In this document: piece by piece, positions 7,370 to 16,992 of the stretch
How the letters are laid out: each line of letters begins with the position of its first letter
Numbering within the stretch: the first letter of the stretch is position 1
Origin: DATDCV01 sp036524155
GTDB taxonomy: Bacteria > Verrucomicrobiota > Verrucomicrobiia > Limisphaerales > UBA8199
DNA: 17,541 nucleotides
NCBI GenBank assembly: GCA_036524155.1
Contig: DATDCV010000308.1
Coordinates: forward strand, 1 to 17,541
Direction of reading: 5' to 3'
Notes under the pieces: model-generated
Seen by the model: only the letters and a program-made list of their open reading frames with translations
The model's database searches: none
Told to the model about the DNA's origin: nothing
Translations under genes and position numbers: made by a program

Positions 7370-9613
7370 ATGCAGGGCTGGCAGCGAGTTCCTTCGCGTG
7401 GAGCATCCAGGCTAAACCTCCTGATCTTCCTGTGCTGTGGCCTCCCATGGATCGGCTGGCCCGGTTCGACTCGCGCTGCGGAATCCAGGCCGCTCTTGGG
7501 GCCCGTCGAGGAGCTCAAAGTTCTTGATGATTTCACCACGAACAGCCAGGCGGCTTGGAAACCGACCGGTGGCAGCAACGTCGAGTTCAAGTTCGAGGCT
7601 GGCCTCGACATCCCTGGCATCGCGAACTCGCTGGCAAGGGTCGAGTTATCGAACAAAGACCTCCAGGATCGCGTGCCTGGCCATAACTGGTTCACGATGA
7701 AGCGCAGCCTTCCGGCTGGTCTAATCACCGGCGACGCCAAGGGAATTCGGTTGGTGATGGGTTCCCAGCCTGCCGCGCAATGGTGGATCAACGTCGCGCT
7801 GCATGCGGGGAACAAAACCTATGCCCACGTGATCCAGCCCACTTATCCCAATCGCACACTTATTGAACACGTGATTCCTTTTGAAGAGTTCACGGCGGCG
7901 GACCAGGTTCTCGATCGGAGCCAGGCGGTGCTGGTCGATGAAATCAACCTGGACACCAGCGTGCCCAACGCCACGCTCTACATAGACCGCATCACAACGT
8001 ACCGGCAGGAGAGCTACACCTCGTGGCTCGCGTTCACCTCCTCACACCTCGAGCACAATATTTTTCAGCCGGGCGAATCAGTTCGGGTCACTCTGACTCC
8101 GGGTGGCACATTGCCCGCCGCCGCCAAAGCAGTTCGCTACGAGGTGCAGGATTTCTACGAGCACGTCGCCGCGAGCGGCAAGGTGACGTTGGACGGCGTG
8201 GCTGCCCTCAAGCTTGACCTGACGCCAAAGACCCACGGTTACTACGAACTGCGAGCGTACTGGATCGACGAAACCGGGAAAGATTTGGAAGGACGCTCAT
8301 GCATCCTCGCGGAAGGATCGTTGCCTTCGGGGGTCGCGACCTTTGCCATGATGCCGCGCACCATGGCGCAGAACATCGAACGGTTCAAAGCCCTCGGCGC
8401 CAAAGCGTTTTTCGGCCTGCACGGCGATTTTCACGGCCTGGCAGATCTGATGGGGCTGACCTGGCGCTTCGATTACTCGCTTTGGAGCTTCCTGGAGCCA
8501 CAGAAGCCGGACCGCTCGCAGGGCCTGGCGCCCTGGGCGGCGCAACGCATCAAGAGCGAACCGCCGCGCGCAGGGTACCGGTTTCATATTCTGCCCTTCG
8601 CTGGCAATTTCGGGGCGGTAGGCTGGGCCAAAGAAAAGGCGAACAAGACGCCGCCCTACATGGACTGGGAGGACTACCTGCCGATGGTGCGCGATTACGT
8701 TGAAGTAGAGAAGCACCTTTATCCCCACATGCACCCGCGCATCTATGGCGTGGCCTGGGAGGTCAACCTGAATATGCCTCCCGACAATCTGGGCTCGCCC
8801 CATACCCCTGCCGATGTGGTCGAACTCCACCGCCGCGCGCGCGAGGTTATCAAGGCCGCCGACCCCGATTCGCTGGTCATTGGACCCTGTCCCTCGAACC
8901 TGAACCCACAGTGGATGGATTCGATCTTTGCCGCAGGCCTGCTCGAATACGTGGACGCCATCGAGAGTCACGGCTACGCGGATGGCGGCTTCGCGCCGGA
9001 AGAAAATGACTACCCAGGCAAACTCGCCGCCATCAGGAGCTCGATGCGGCGTCACAACCACGGCAAGGAACTCCCCATCTACATCACGGAGGCCGGCATC
9101 CGGGGAATGCTGGGATCCAAAATCGTCCACCGCAGCCAGGCTCAATTCCTGGCCCGATTGGCGATCATCCTCAAAGGAGAGGGTATCAAGGTGTTTCTTC
9201 CCTTTTATGGCATCGATTACGACCGCGACGGCTGGTGGGGCTTTTGTTTCAATCTAGAGGTAGACGCGAGGAGTCCCTGGTCGACCCAGCGGATCTCGCC
9301 CAAGCCTGCCGTCAACGCCCTGGCGACCTGCGCCAGCGTGCTCGAGGGCGCCGCCCCAGTGCGTCGGGCTGAAGGATTGGGCGAAAATGTCTGGGGGTAT
9401 CTGTTCGACCGCCAAGGCATTTCCATCCTGGCGATATGGAGTCCTACTGGCCAAAGGCGGGTCTCCCTGCGGGCGGGGGATGCCCGGACCTTGGAAGTGC
9501 TGGACATCATGGGGCACTCTTCACGCCTTACCGTTCAAAATGGCACCCTGGACCTCGCGGTAGATGGCTCGCCGCGATACGTCGTGGGTCTGCCACAGGC
9601 CGACGTTCATTGA
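7370..9613 (+). CDS. Secreted glycoside hydrolase, GH-A-type TIM barrel
   Basis: From the ATG at 7370 this is 747 residues. The start is chosen because it gives a normal signal peptide: basic residues 5-14, hydrophobic 15-30, cleavage near STRAAES. A beta-sandwich domain (about 45-210, with DLQDRVPGHNWFTMKR) resembles a carbohydrate-binding module. A second beta domain (about 215-320) leads into a TIM barrel (about 325-650). Two Glu lie in clan GH-A contexts: AWEVN (E464, acid/base) and ITEAG (E574, nucleophile), with SHGYAD (about 533-538) between them. The C-terminus (660-747, ending in EVLDIMG and a short beta sheet) is the usual small sandwich after such barrels. I cannot assign a GH family; GH39-, GH5- or GH44-like are options. 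Its partner may be the propeller gene 290 bp upstream. In-frame ATGs at 7205 and 7256 are alternatives. Confidence 0.85.
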   Translation: MQGWQRVPSRGASRLNLLIFLCCGLPWIGWPGSTRAAESRPLLGPVEELKVLDDFTTNSQAAWKPTGGSNVEFKFEAGLDIPGIANSLARVELSNKDLQDRVPGHNWFTMKRSLPAGLITGDAKGIRLVMGSQPAAQWWINVALHAGNKTYAHVIQPTYPNRTLIEHVIPFEEFTAADQVLDRSQAVLVDEINLDTSVPNATLYIDRITTYRQESYTSWLAFTSSHLEHNIFQPGESVRVTLTPGGTLPAAAKAVRYEVQDFYEHVAASGKVTLDGVAALKLDLTPKTHGYYELRAYWIDETGKDLEGRSCILAEGSLPSGVATFAMMPRTMAQNIERFKALGAKAFFGLHGDFHGLADLMGLTWRFDYSLWSFLEPQKPDRSQGLAPWAAQRIKSEPPRAGYRFHILPFAGNFGAVGWAKEKANKTPPYMDWEDYLPMVRDYVEVEKHLYPHMHPRIYGVAWEVNLNMPPDNLGSPHTPADVVELHRRAREVIKAADPDSLVIGPCPSNLNPQWMDSIFAAGLLEYVDAIESHGYADGGFAPEENDYPGKLAAIRSSMRRHNHGKELPIYITEAGIRGMLGSKIVHRSQAQFLARLAIILKGEGIKVFLPFYGIDYDRDGWWGFCFNLEVDARSPWSTQRISPKPAVNALATCASVLEGAAPVRRAEGLGENVWGYLFDRQGISILAIWSPTGQRRVSLRAGDARTLEVLDIMGHSSRLTVQNGTLDLAVDGSPRYVVGLPQADVH

Positions 9614-9708
9614 AGCGCCGTGACCCGCCGATCCGAAGTTCCGGGCGGTAACCGACAGATTCCCCGCCGCTCAGCCAGTTCGGCCTCGCGAGACAGGGCC
9701 AAAAGCGC

Positions 9709-10584
9709 TTATAGCACAACTTCCGTGCCGACGCCCTCGTCAGTGAAGATCTCAAGCAGGACGGCATGCGGCACCCGACCATCGACGAAAGACACCTTTT
9801 CCACGCCGGCTTTAATGGCAGCCACGGCGCTGTCGACTTTGGGAATCATTCCTTTGTCGATGATGCCCGCTTGCTTGAGCTCGGCGACCCGGCTCACTTC
9901 GAGATGCGGGATCACGCTGTCGGGGTTCTTCGGGTTCGCGAGCAGCCCCGGCACATCGCTCATAAACACCAGGCGGCTGGCCTGCAGCGCGATGGCCGCC
10001 TGCGCCGCCGCCACGTCGGCGTTGCAGTTGTAGATTTTGCCGTCCTCACCGCGGGCGGTAGGGCTGATGACGGGCGTGATTCCCCGCTCGATGCACCGAA
10101 GCAGGGGCGCGGTGTTGACGCCGATCACCTCGCCCACAAACCCGAGGTCCAGTCTTTGCCCGCCGGGCCCCGGCATCGCAAGCTTGCGGCACCTGAAGAT
10201 CTCGGGGCCCGCCAAACCGCAGGCGGCCCCCCCGAAGGAATTCAGCGTGGTGACGATCTCAGGGTTGATCTCGCGTGACAGGACTTCGTCCACTATCCGG
10301 ACGGCCGCCTCGTCCGTGACGCGCTGACCTTGCACAAAAGCAGGTTTGAGCCCCGCTCTTTCCATTGCGCGGGTGATGGCCTTGCCGCCGCCGTGGACCA
10401 CGACGGGATTAATTTCGACGGCCTCGAGAAACACCACGTCACGGGCCACACCGTGCCGAATGTTTGGGTCGGGCGAATCCATGAAACTGCCGCCGTATTT
10501 GACGACGAAGGTCGCGCCACTGAACTTTTGAATGTAGGGGAGCGCTTCCAGGAGCGTGCTGGCTTTGGCGATAAGGTTTTGCAT
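9709..10584 (-). CDS. argB: Acetylglutamate kinase (arginine biosynthesis)
   Basis: This 291-residue cytoplasmic enzyme phosphorylates N-acetylglutamate with ATP, the second step of arginine synthesis. Family motifs are all present: FVVKYGGS (26-33, Lys29), VVHGGGKA (62-69), GQRVTD (86-91), YNCNAD (185-190), FMSDVPGLL (207-215) and IPKVDSA (247-253, Lys249). About 16 residues (LIAKASTLLEALPYIQKF) precede the first strand. This is the N-terminal helix found in the hexameric, arginine-inhibited class and missing from E. coli ArgB, so feedback inhibition by arginine is predicted. The start at 10582-10584 is chosen because homologues begin at this point; in-frame ATGs at 10611 and 10689 would add a Pro-rich or random stretch and run into the divergent gene. 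No other arg genes are in the window. Confidence 0.96.
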   Translation of the reverse strand: MQNLIAKASTLLEALPYIQKFSGATFVVKYGGSFMDSPDPNIRHGVARDVVFLEAVEINPVVVHGGGKAITRAMERAGLKPAFVQGQRVTDEAAVRIVDEVLSREINPEIVTTLNSFGGAACGLAGPEIFRCRKLAMPGPGGQRLDLGFVGEVIGVNTAPLLRCIERGITPVISPTARGEDGKIYNCNADVAAAQAAIALQASRLVFMSDVPGLLANPKNPDSVIPHLEVSRVAELKQAGIIDKGMIPKVDSAVAAIKAGVEKVSFVDGRVPHAVLLEIFTDEGVGTEVVL

Positions 10585-10643
10585 GCGTGTCGCGTTTGCT
10601 CTGCCGGACATATTTGGAGGTGGTGGGGCGACGGGCAAGCGAA

Positions 10644-11450
10644 ATGCCGTGCCCCAGCTATTGCTTCGCGAACGAAGGCCGACCATCATCGATCCTTGTG
10701 CAACTGACGAGTTGGCAGTGGGCGCTCTTGAGCGCCGGCGCGTTTGTCACCGGATTATCCAAGACAGGGGTTGCCGGTTTGGGCGTGCTCGCCGTGGCCC
10801 TGTTCGCGAACGCGCTGCCGGCGCGGGAATCGACTGGGGCTTTGTTGCCGTTACTGTTGTGTGCCGACGTTTTCGGTGTCGCCTTTTTCCGCAAACACGC
10901 CAGTTGGCCGCACCTATGGAAACTTTTCCCGTGGGTCGTGGTTGGCGTGGTGGCGGGCTACCTCACGCTGGGGCGACTCAGCAACCTGGTAGTGCAACGG
11001 ATGATCGGCGGGATTTTGCTCGCGATGATCGTGTTGCACCTGTGGCGGCAACGCCGGGCAGGAGAAGGCGCAATTTCAGGTCCTGATCAGATGCCGCACA
11101 CGCGGTGGTTTGGCGCGATGACAGGGGTGCTGGCGGGGTTCACAACAATGGTAGCGAACGCGGCGGGGCCGGTGATGATTCTGTATTTGCTGGCGCTGGG
11201 TTTGCCCAAGCTGGTGTTCATCGGCACAGGGGCATGGTTTTACATGTGTGTGAATGCGTTCAAGGTGCCGTTCAGTGTCAACCTGGGTTTGATCACCCAA
11301 ACTTCGCTGGGGATGGATGCGTTGCTGTTGATCCCGATGGTGCCGGGGGCGCTGCTTGGGCCATTGATCGTGGAACACATCAACCAGCGCAACTTCGAGC
11401 GAATGGCGCTGGTCCTGACGGCGTTGGCGGCGGCGAGGCTGCTGGTGTGA
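10644..11450 (+). CDS. TSUP family (TauE/SafE-like) membrane transporter
   Basis: From the ATG at 10644 this is 268 residues with about seven to eight hydrophobic segments. The first carries GLSKTGVAGLG (37-47), the classic TSUP motif. A related motif opens the second half (GVLAGFTTMVANAAGPVMI, about 161-179), in line with the family's internal duplication. TSUP proteins move small organic or sulfur anions (sulfite, sulfoacetate, taurine-derived compounds) across the inner membrane. The substrate here cannot be told from sequence, and no sulfur gene is nearby. The start is uncertain: a GTG at 10698 would give the usual short N-terminus (QLTSWQWALLSAG), while neither start has a good ribosome site. 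It is divergent from argB with only 59 bp between starts, so the two share a promoter region. Confidence 0.9.
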   Translation: MPCPSYCFANEGRPSSILVQLTSWQWALLSAGAFVTGLSKTGVAGLGVLAVALFANALPARESTGALLPLLLCADVFGVAFFRKHASWPHLWKLFPWVVVGVVAGYLTLGRLSNLVVQRMIGGILLAMIVLHLWRQRRAGEGAISGPDQMPHTRWFGAMTGVLAGFTTMVANAAGPVMILYLLALGLPKLVFIGTGAWFYMCVNAFKVPFSVNLGLITQTSLGMDALLLIPMVPGALLGPLIVEHINQRNFERMALVLTALAAARLLV

Positions 11451-11512
11451 AGGCAGGGGCAGCAACTAAGATCTAGCCTATTGCGGAGCCCATCCGTAAG
11501 TTCTGGAGGAAA

Positions 11513-13414
<1,902 letters not shown>

Positions 13415-13726
13415 GAAGCACCTTTGACCGTTGGCCGGGGTAGGGCCGCTCAAAAGCGGTTCACGCGGACAACCCATCCCGGCGGTCCTGAATCCCGAAA
13501 TCCGAAATCCGACCCGCTGCGACGGCGCGGCAGCGCGGCGAGAAGAAAACCGAAGGCCGAGCCGCGAAGGTGGGGTGCCCGATTCGCGCAGGGGACAGCA
13601 AAACCCGGGATCCCGGCCAGCAAATCGAGGCTTATTCCTCCTGTCCTGGAATCGGCTTCTTCCGTCTGCAGAGGGCGGAGCGGCGATGTCGTTGACGGTC
13701 TTTTTCCAAGCCCCTATGCTGAGCCC
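13415..13726. other. Non-coding stretch with short heptamer repeats
   Basis: No gene is supported in these 312 bases. An in-frame upstream extension of the next gene to 13424 is possible, but its 101 residues are Arg/Pro-rich and show repeat-derived sequence. The stretch holds a tandem GAAATCC-type heptamer run (13490-13513), a palindrome CCGGGATCCCGG and a small hairpin CCGCT/AGCGG (13446-13459) without a T-run. It must contain the promoter of the gene at 13727, though none stands out. Confidence 0.55.
13490..13513. repeat. Tandem heptamer GAAATCC (about 3 copies)
   Basis: The bases read as GAATCCC, GAAATCC, GAAATCC, then GA, a 7-bp period. A related GAAAACCGAAGGCCGA stretch lies nearby, around 13546-13561. 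Short arrays of this kind occur in intergenic DNA of Verrucomicrobiota (my general impression). Function unknown. Confidence 0.6.
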
Positions 13727-14368
13727 ATGAGTAACGACGGGCCGCCGGGCAGTCAGGCACGGATTCGAATCACGGCGCCACGATGTTTCACACCTACCAG
13801 GCTGTTGGTGTGCAGTATGTATGGTTTGCTGTTGTTTCTGCCAACGATTCTCATCTCGGTTTTGGCGATCAGCTTCGTGCAACTGGGCCTGCTGAGCCTG
13901 ATATTGCCATTGTTGACAGTTGCGGCCGCCACCTTCTTCCTGCCGTTCGGCTTCGGGAACGGCTACGTGGCTCGATTGGCGGAATCGCTGCGTCCGGAGG
14001 ACAGGGACGCGCTGTTGGTGCAGGTGGCATTTGTGCCGCGGCTGCGCCTGGGGCTGCGCGGCGTGATGGAGGATGCCGACGACATCGGGTGGTTGAGCTG
14101 CACTGAAAAGGATCTGGCATTTCGGGGCGACTCCGTTAACGTGTCCATTCCGCTAACGCAGGTGAGAACCGTCCGAAGGGAAAACAGCGGTTTTCGAGGG
14201 CTGTTTCTTTACTCCCGTACCGCCATCAAAGTGGAGGGGGTGGATGATTTTGACGGGTTGAGATTTGCCGAGCGTTCCTCACTGGTCCTGCCGACTTCGT
14301 GGCGAGCCGCCAGACAACTCTATAAATATCTCTCCTCAAAAGTCCCCGAAAGCCAGCGAAGAGTGTAG
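13727..14368 (+). CDS. Two-helix membrane protein of unknown function
   Basis: From the ATG at 13727 this is 213 residues. Residues 1-25 are polar. Two adjacent hydrophobic segments (about 26-47 and 51-73, LLLFLPTILISVLAISF and LLSLILPLLTVAAATFF) form a hairpin in the membrane. The rest (about 80-213) is soluble. It includes an acidic patch (LRPEDRDALLVQVAF, 88-102; VMEDADDIGWL) and a beta-rich part (LAFRGDSVNVSIPLTQVRTVRRE, split over 129-151) that resembles a PH-like or bPH fold. This is a guess from alternation of hydrophobic residues only. I do not recognise the family. No neighbour explains its role. The longer frame starting at 13424 is less likely because its extra N-terminus is low-complexity. 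Confidence 0.7.
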   Translation: MSNDGPPGSQARIRITAPRCFTPTRLLVCSMYGLLLFLPTILISVLAISFVQLGLLSLILPLLTVAAATFFLPFGFGNGYVARLAESLRPEDRDALLVQVAFVPRLRLGLRGVMEDADDIGWLSCTEKDLAFRGDSVNVSIPLTQVRTVRRENSGFRGLFLYSRTAIKVEGVDDFDGLRFAERSSLVLPTSWRAARQLYKYLSSKVPESQRRV

Positions 14369-14419
14369 CGCAGTCCGCGGCTGTCCTTGAGCAGGGATGT
14401 GGCGGGGGACGCCAGCGGG

Positions 14420-15529
14420 CTATTTCAGATTTTCCGGGTTCAAAGGCCGCAAATCGTTCGTGAGGAACCGGCCATCTTTGCGCACCAACTCGCCATCGAA
14501 CCAAATCTCGCCGCCACCCCATTCGGGCCGCTGGATGAGAACCAGGTCCCAATGGACCGCCGACCGGTTGCCGTTATTGCACTCGTCATACGCTTGCCCG
14601 GGCGTGAGATGGAGCGAGCCGGCGATCTTCTCGTCGAATAGAATATCGCACATCGGGTTGAGGATATAGGGGTTGAAGCCCAGGGAAAACTCGCCCGTGT
14701 AACGGGCGCCAGGGTCGGTGTCGAGGATTTCGTTGAGGCGTTTCGTGTTGTCGGCGGTGGCCTTCACAACCTTGCCGTCTTTGAATTCGAGGAGAACATT
14801 TTGAAATTTCGTCCCGGAATAGATAGTGGGCGTGTTGAACTGGATGGTCCCGTTGATCGAGGTTTTGACGGGGCAGGAGAACACCTCGCCGTCGGGGATA
14901 TTATGGTCGCCGCGGCACATTTTAGCGCCGATGCCTTTGATGCTGAAACTCAGGTCCGTGCCCGGCCCTTTGATTTGGACCCGGTCGGTCTTCTTCAACC
15001 GCCGTTGGAGGGGCAACATGGCGCGGGCCATCTTTCTGTAATCCATGGTGCAGACATCAAAGAACAGGTTCTCGAAGGCCTCGGTGCTCATGGACGCGCT
15101 CTGGGCCATGCCCGGCGTGGGCCAGCGCAGCACGCACCACCGGGTTTTGTTGACCCGGTAGTCGAGCACGGGCCGCGTGACCCGGGAGTAGAGCGACATC
15201 CGGTCGTTGGATACGTCCGAGTTTTCGTTGGCATTGGCGCCGCCCCGCACGGCGATATAGGCCTCCATCCGTTTCATCCGAAACAGCTCGAGGTCGCGCT
15301 CGAGCCCCGCGTGGCGCTCGTCGGTCCCGCGCAGCAATTCGCGGTTTATACGAGGATGCCGGACCGCCACTGTAGGCACCGCGCCCGCAGCTCTCGCCGT
15401 ACGAATCAACTCCACGCCGAACTCGTCCGGCACCTCAATGAGGTCCAGCAGCACCCGGTCGCCCTTTTTGAGGGCAGTGGAGTACCCGACAAGCAGGCGG
15501 GCCAGTTTGGTGTATCTCGGGTCGATCAT
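14420..15529 (-). CDS. Aminopeptidase, M29 (thermophilic aminopeptidase) family
   Basis: This 369-residue metallopeptidase removes N-terminal residues from peptides, probably in the cytoplasm since no signal peptide is seen. The co-catalytic metal ligands of family M29 appear in order: E215 (IPDGEVFSCP), E280 (YTGEFSLGFNP), H307 (SLHLTPG), then H326 and D328 (AVHWDLV); Tyr314 may be the active-site Tyr. The E-to-E gap (65 residues) matches the family, but the H307-to-H326 gap (19) is shorter than the roughly 33 of Staphylococcus/Thermus enzymes. The length is slightly below the usual 400-415. It starts 22 bp after the ABC ATPase gene, so the two are probably cotranscribed. Its stop lies 51 bp from the convergent two-helix membrane protein gene. 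Confidence 0.9.
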   Translation of the reverse strand: MIDPRYTKLARLLVGYSTALKKGDRVLLDLIEVPDEFGVELIRTARAAGAVPTVAVRHPRINRELLRGTDERHAGLERDLELFRMKRMEAYIAVRGGANANENSDVSNDRMSLYSRVTRPVLDYRVNKTRWCVLRWPTPGMAQSASMSTEAFENLFFDVCTMDYRKMARAMLPLQRRLKKTDRVQIKGPGTDLSFSIKGIGAKMCRGDHNIPDGEVFSCPVKTSINGTIQFNTPTIYSGTKFQNVLLEFKDGKVVKATADNTKRLNEILDTDPGARYTGEFSLGFNPYILNPMCDILFDEKIAGSLHLTPGQAYDECNNGNRSAVHWDLVLIQRPEWGGGEIWFDGELVRKDGRFLTNDLRPLNPENLK

Positions 15530-15551
15530 GGCTTTTGGCAGGGAACTTATT

Positions 15552-16589
15552 CTACCCGGGCGCTTTGTCGAGACGGTTCGATGCGGGCAACTCGCCGGCG
15601 GGAGAGAGGTGTTCCCGGGCGAAGATGCGGCGGATCACCTCCTCGATGGGCACCTCCTGGATGTCGATGTCGCTGACCGGTAGTTCGTCCAGGAGGGCTT
15701 TGCAGACGGGGATGACGCGCTCGCGCTTCACTCTGAGCTGGAGCGTGCCTGAAGTTTGCTGCACCACTTCCCCGTAGGCGGAGAGGTGCGTAGTCGGGCA
15801 GTTGGCAGCGCCCGCGCATTGAATCGTCACCAGTTTGGCGTCGGCGAAACGGTCGACCACTTCGCTGAGACGCCCATCGAAAAAGATGACGCCGTGATCG
15901 ATGATGATGACGCGGTCGCACAGCTCCTGGATGTCGTTCATGTAATGGCTGGTGAGCAGGACCGTCGTGCGGTGGCGGGAGTTATGCTCCCGCAGGAACT
16001 GGCGGACGATCTTTTGCGAAACCACGTCGAGCCCAATCGTCGGCTCGTCCAAAAACAGCACTTTCGGCTGGTGCAGCAACGACGCAATCAACTCCATCTT
16101 GGTCCGTTCGCCCAGGGAAAGCTCGCGCACACTCACGTCGAGCTTGTCACGGACCAGCAACAGCTCGCTCATCTCAGCGACGCGCCGTTCCATCGTGGGC
16201 GGGTCGAGGCCGTAAATCCGGGCGTTCAACTCGAAGGACTCGCGTGCCGGCAGATCCCACCAGAGCTGGTTCTTTTGCCCCAGCAACAGGGCAAACTGGC
16301 GCCGGTAACCGTCTTCGCGGTGCCAGGGGACATATCCCAGGACCCGGGCGGAGCCGCCGGTCGGGTATAACAATCCCGCCAGCATTTTGAGTGTTGTGGT
16401 TTTGCCGGCACCGTTGGGCCCCAGGAAACCCACCAGTTCACCCCGCTCGACCGCAAAGCTGACCTCTTTGACCGCGAGGGTTTGCTCATAAGTGCGGCGA
16501 AACAAGCCCTTGAGCGCGCCCTTGAAACCCGGCTGCTTCTTGTAAGTCGGGAAGGTCTTGGTCAGGCCAGTGACTTCGATGACGGGCAT
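15552..16589 (-). CDS. ABC transporter ATP-binding protein (ABC-2/exporter type), no permease nearby
   Basis: This is 345 residues from the ATG at 16589; an ATG at 16610 would add seven. The ATPase core has Walker A GPNGAGKT (57-64), Q-loop Gln105 (LLLGQKNQLWWDL), Walker B VLFLDE (177-182) and switch His215. The signature is LSLGERTKME (157-166) rather than LSGGQ, a variant seen in an ABC-2 exporter subgroup. The N-terminal insertion (about 14-38, YKKQPGFKGALKGLFRRTYEQ) before the Walker A is also typical of that subgroup. After about 240 a C-terminal domain of roughly 100 residues follows. In this subgroup two ABC-2 permeases usually sit beside the ATPase. Here the next gene downstream is an aminopeptidase and the upstream side is non-coding, so the permeases are not in view. 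No strong ribosome site is seen. Confidence 0.93.
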   Translation of the reverse strand: MPVIEVTGLTKTFPTYKKQPGFKGALKGLFRRTYEQTLAVKEVSFAVERGELVGFLGPNGAGKTTTLKMLAGLLYPTGGSARVLGYVPWHREDGYRRQFALLLGQKNQLWWDLPARESFELNARIYGLDPPTMERRVAEMSELLLVRDKLDVSVRELSLGERTKMELIASLLHQPKVLFLDEPTIGLDVVSQKIVRQFLREHNSRHRTTVLLTSHYMNDIQELCDRVIIIDHGVIFFDGRLSEVVDRFADAKLVTIQCAGAANCPTTHLSAYGEVVQQTSGTLQLRVKRERVIPVCKALLDELPVSDIDIQEVPIEEVIRRIFAREHLSPAGELPASNRLDKAPG

Positions 16590-16694
16590 GGTGAGAGGAT
16601 TGTAGCGCAAAAGGCGGGCGAGGCAAATGGGGGCGTCAGCGAACCGTGAAGTTTCGCTTGAAAAAGAGCGGGCCCTCGATTACATGTCAGGGGT

Positions 16695-16919
16695 ATGAAG
16701 AAACTTCTCTTATCCGTAGTCGTGGCGGCGTTCGCGGTCGCGGTGCAGGCGGGCGATAACGGCACCTGTGCCGAAAAGGCCGGCTCGTGCTGCCCCATGA
16801 AGCAAAGCGCGACTGCGGCCAAGGCGGAATGCCCGATGGCCAAAAAGGCCAAGATCACCAAGGGCGCCAAGCAGGCCACGGCCAAGCAAGCTCTGAAGAG
16901 CCCTAAAGCCACCGGCTAA
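16695..16919 (+). CDS. Small secreted Cys-Pro-Met and Lys-rich protein
   Basis: This is 74 residues with a clear signal peptide (1-19, MKKLLLSVVVAAFAVAVQA, cleaved before GDNG). The mature 55 residues are rich in Lys and Ala. They carry four Cys in three groups (CAEK at 25, SCCPMK at 32-37, ECPMAKK at 45-51), with two CPM motifs that could bind soft metals such as copper. The tail is basic (KKAKITKGAKQATAKQALK). A ribosome site AGGGG (about 16689-16693) precedes the start, and an intrinsic terminator lies 30 bp after the stop, so it is probably a single-gene transcript. I do not recognise a family. Metal binding is an inference from the Cys/Met pattern alone. Confidence 0.75.
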   Translation: MKKLLLSVVVAAFAVAVQAGDNGTCAEKAGSCCPMKQSATAAKAECPMAKKAKITKGAKQATAKQALKSPKATG

Positions 16920-16949
16920 CCCGCGGCCAGAAAGCCGCAACGATTCAAA

Positions 16950-16985
16950 CCCCCGCAGGCATCACGCCGGCGGGGGCTTTTTCTT
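16950..16985 (+). terminator. Rho-independent terminator
   Basis: A CCCCCGC/GCGGGGG stem (16950-16956 with 16970-16976), extended by inner GGC/GCC pairs and a 5-base loop, is followed by CTTTTTCTTT on the plus strand. It is 30 bp after the stop of the small secreted protein. The minus strand lacks a T-run after the hairpin, and the PEPCK gene ends just beyond. Confidence 0.88.
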
Positions 16986-16992
16986 TGCCCTC

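Noticed and set aside
8297..9145. 282-residue minus-strand ORF opposite the glycoside hydrolase
   Set aside because: It overlaps the catalytic barrel coding frame and shows no motif.
13446..13459. Hairpin after the ABC exporter as a terminator
   Set aside because: The stem is only 5 bp and there is no T-run after it.
16659..16686. TTGAAA ... TACATG promoter before the small secreted protein
   Set aside because: The -10 matches only three of six positions, and it would place the transcript start at the coding start, leaving no room for the ribosome site at 16689-16693.
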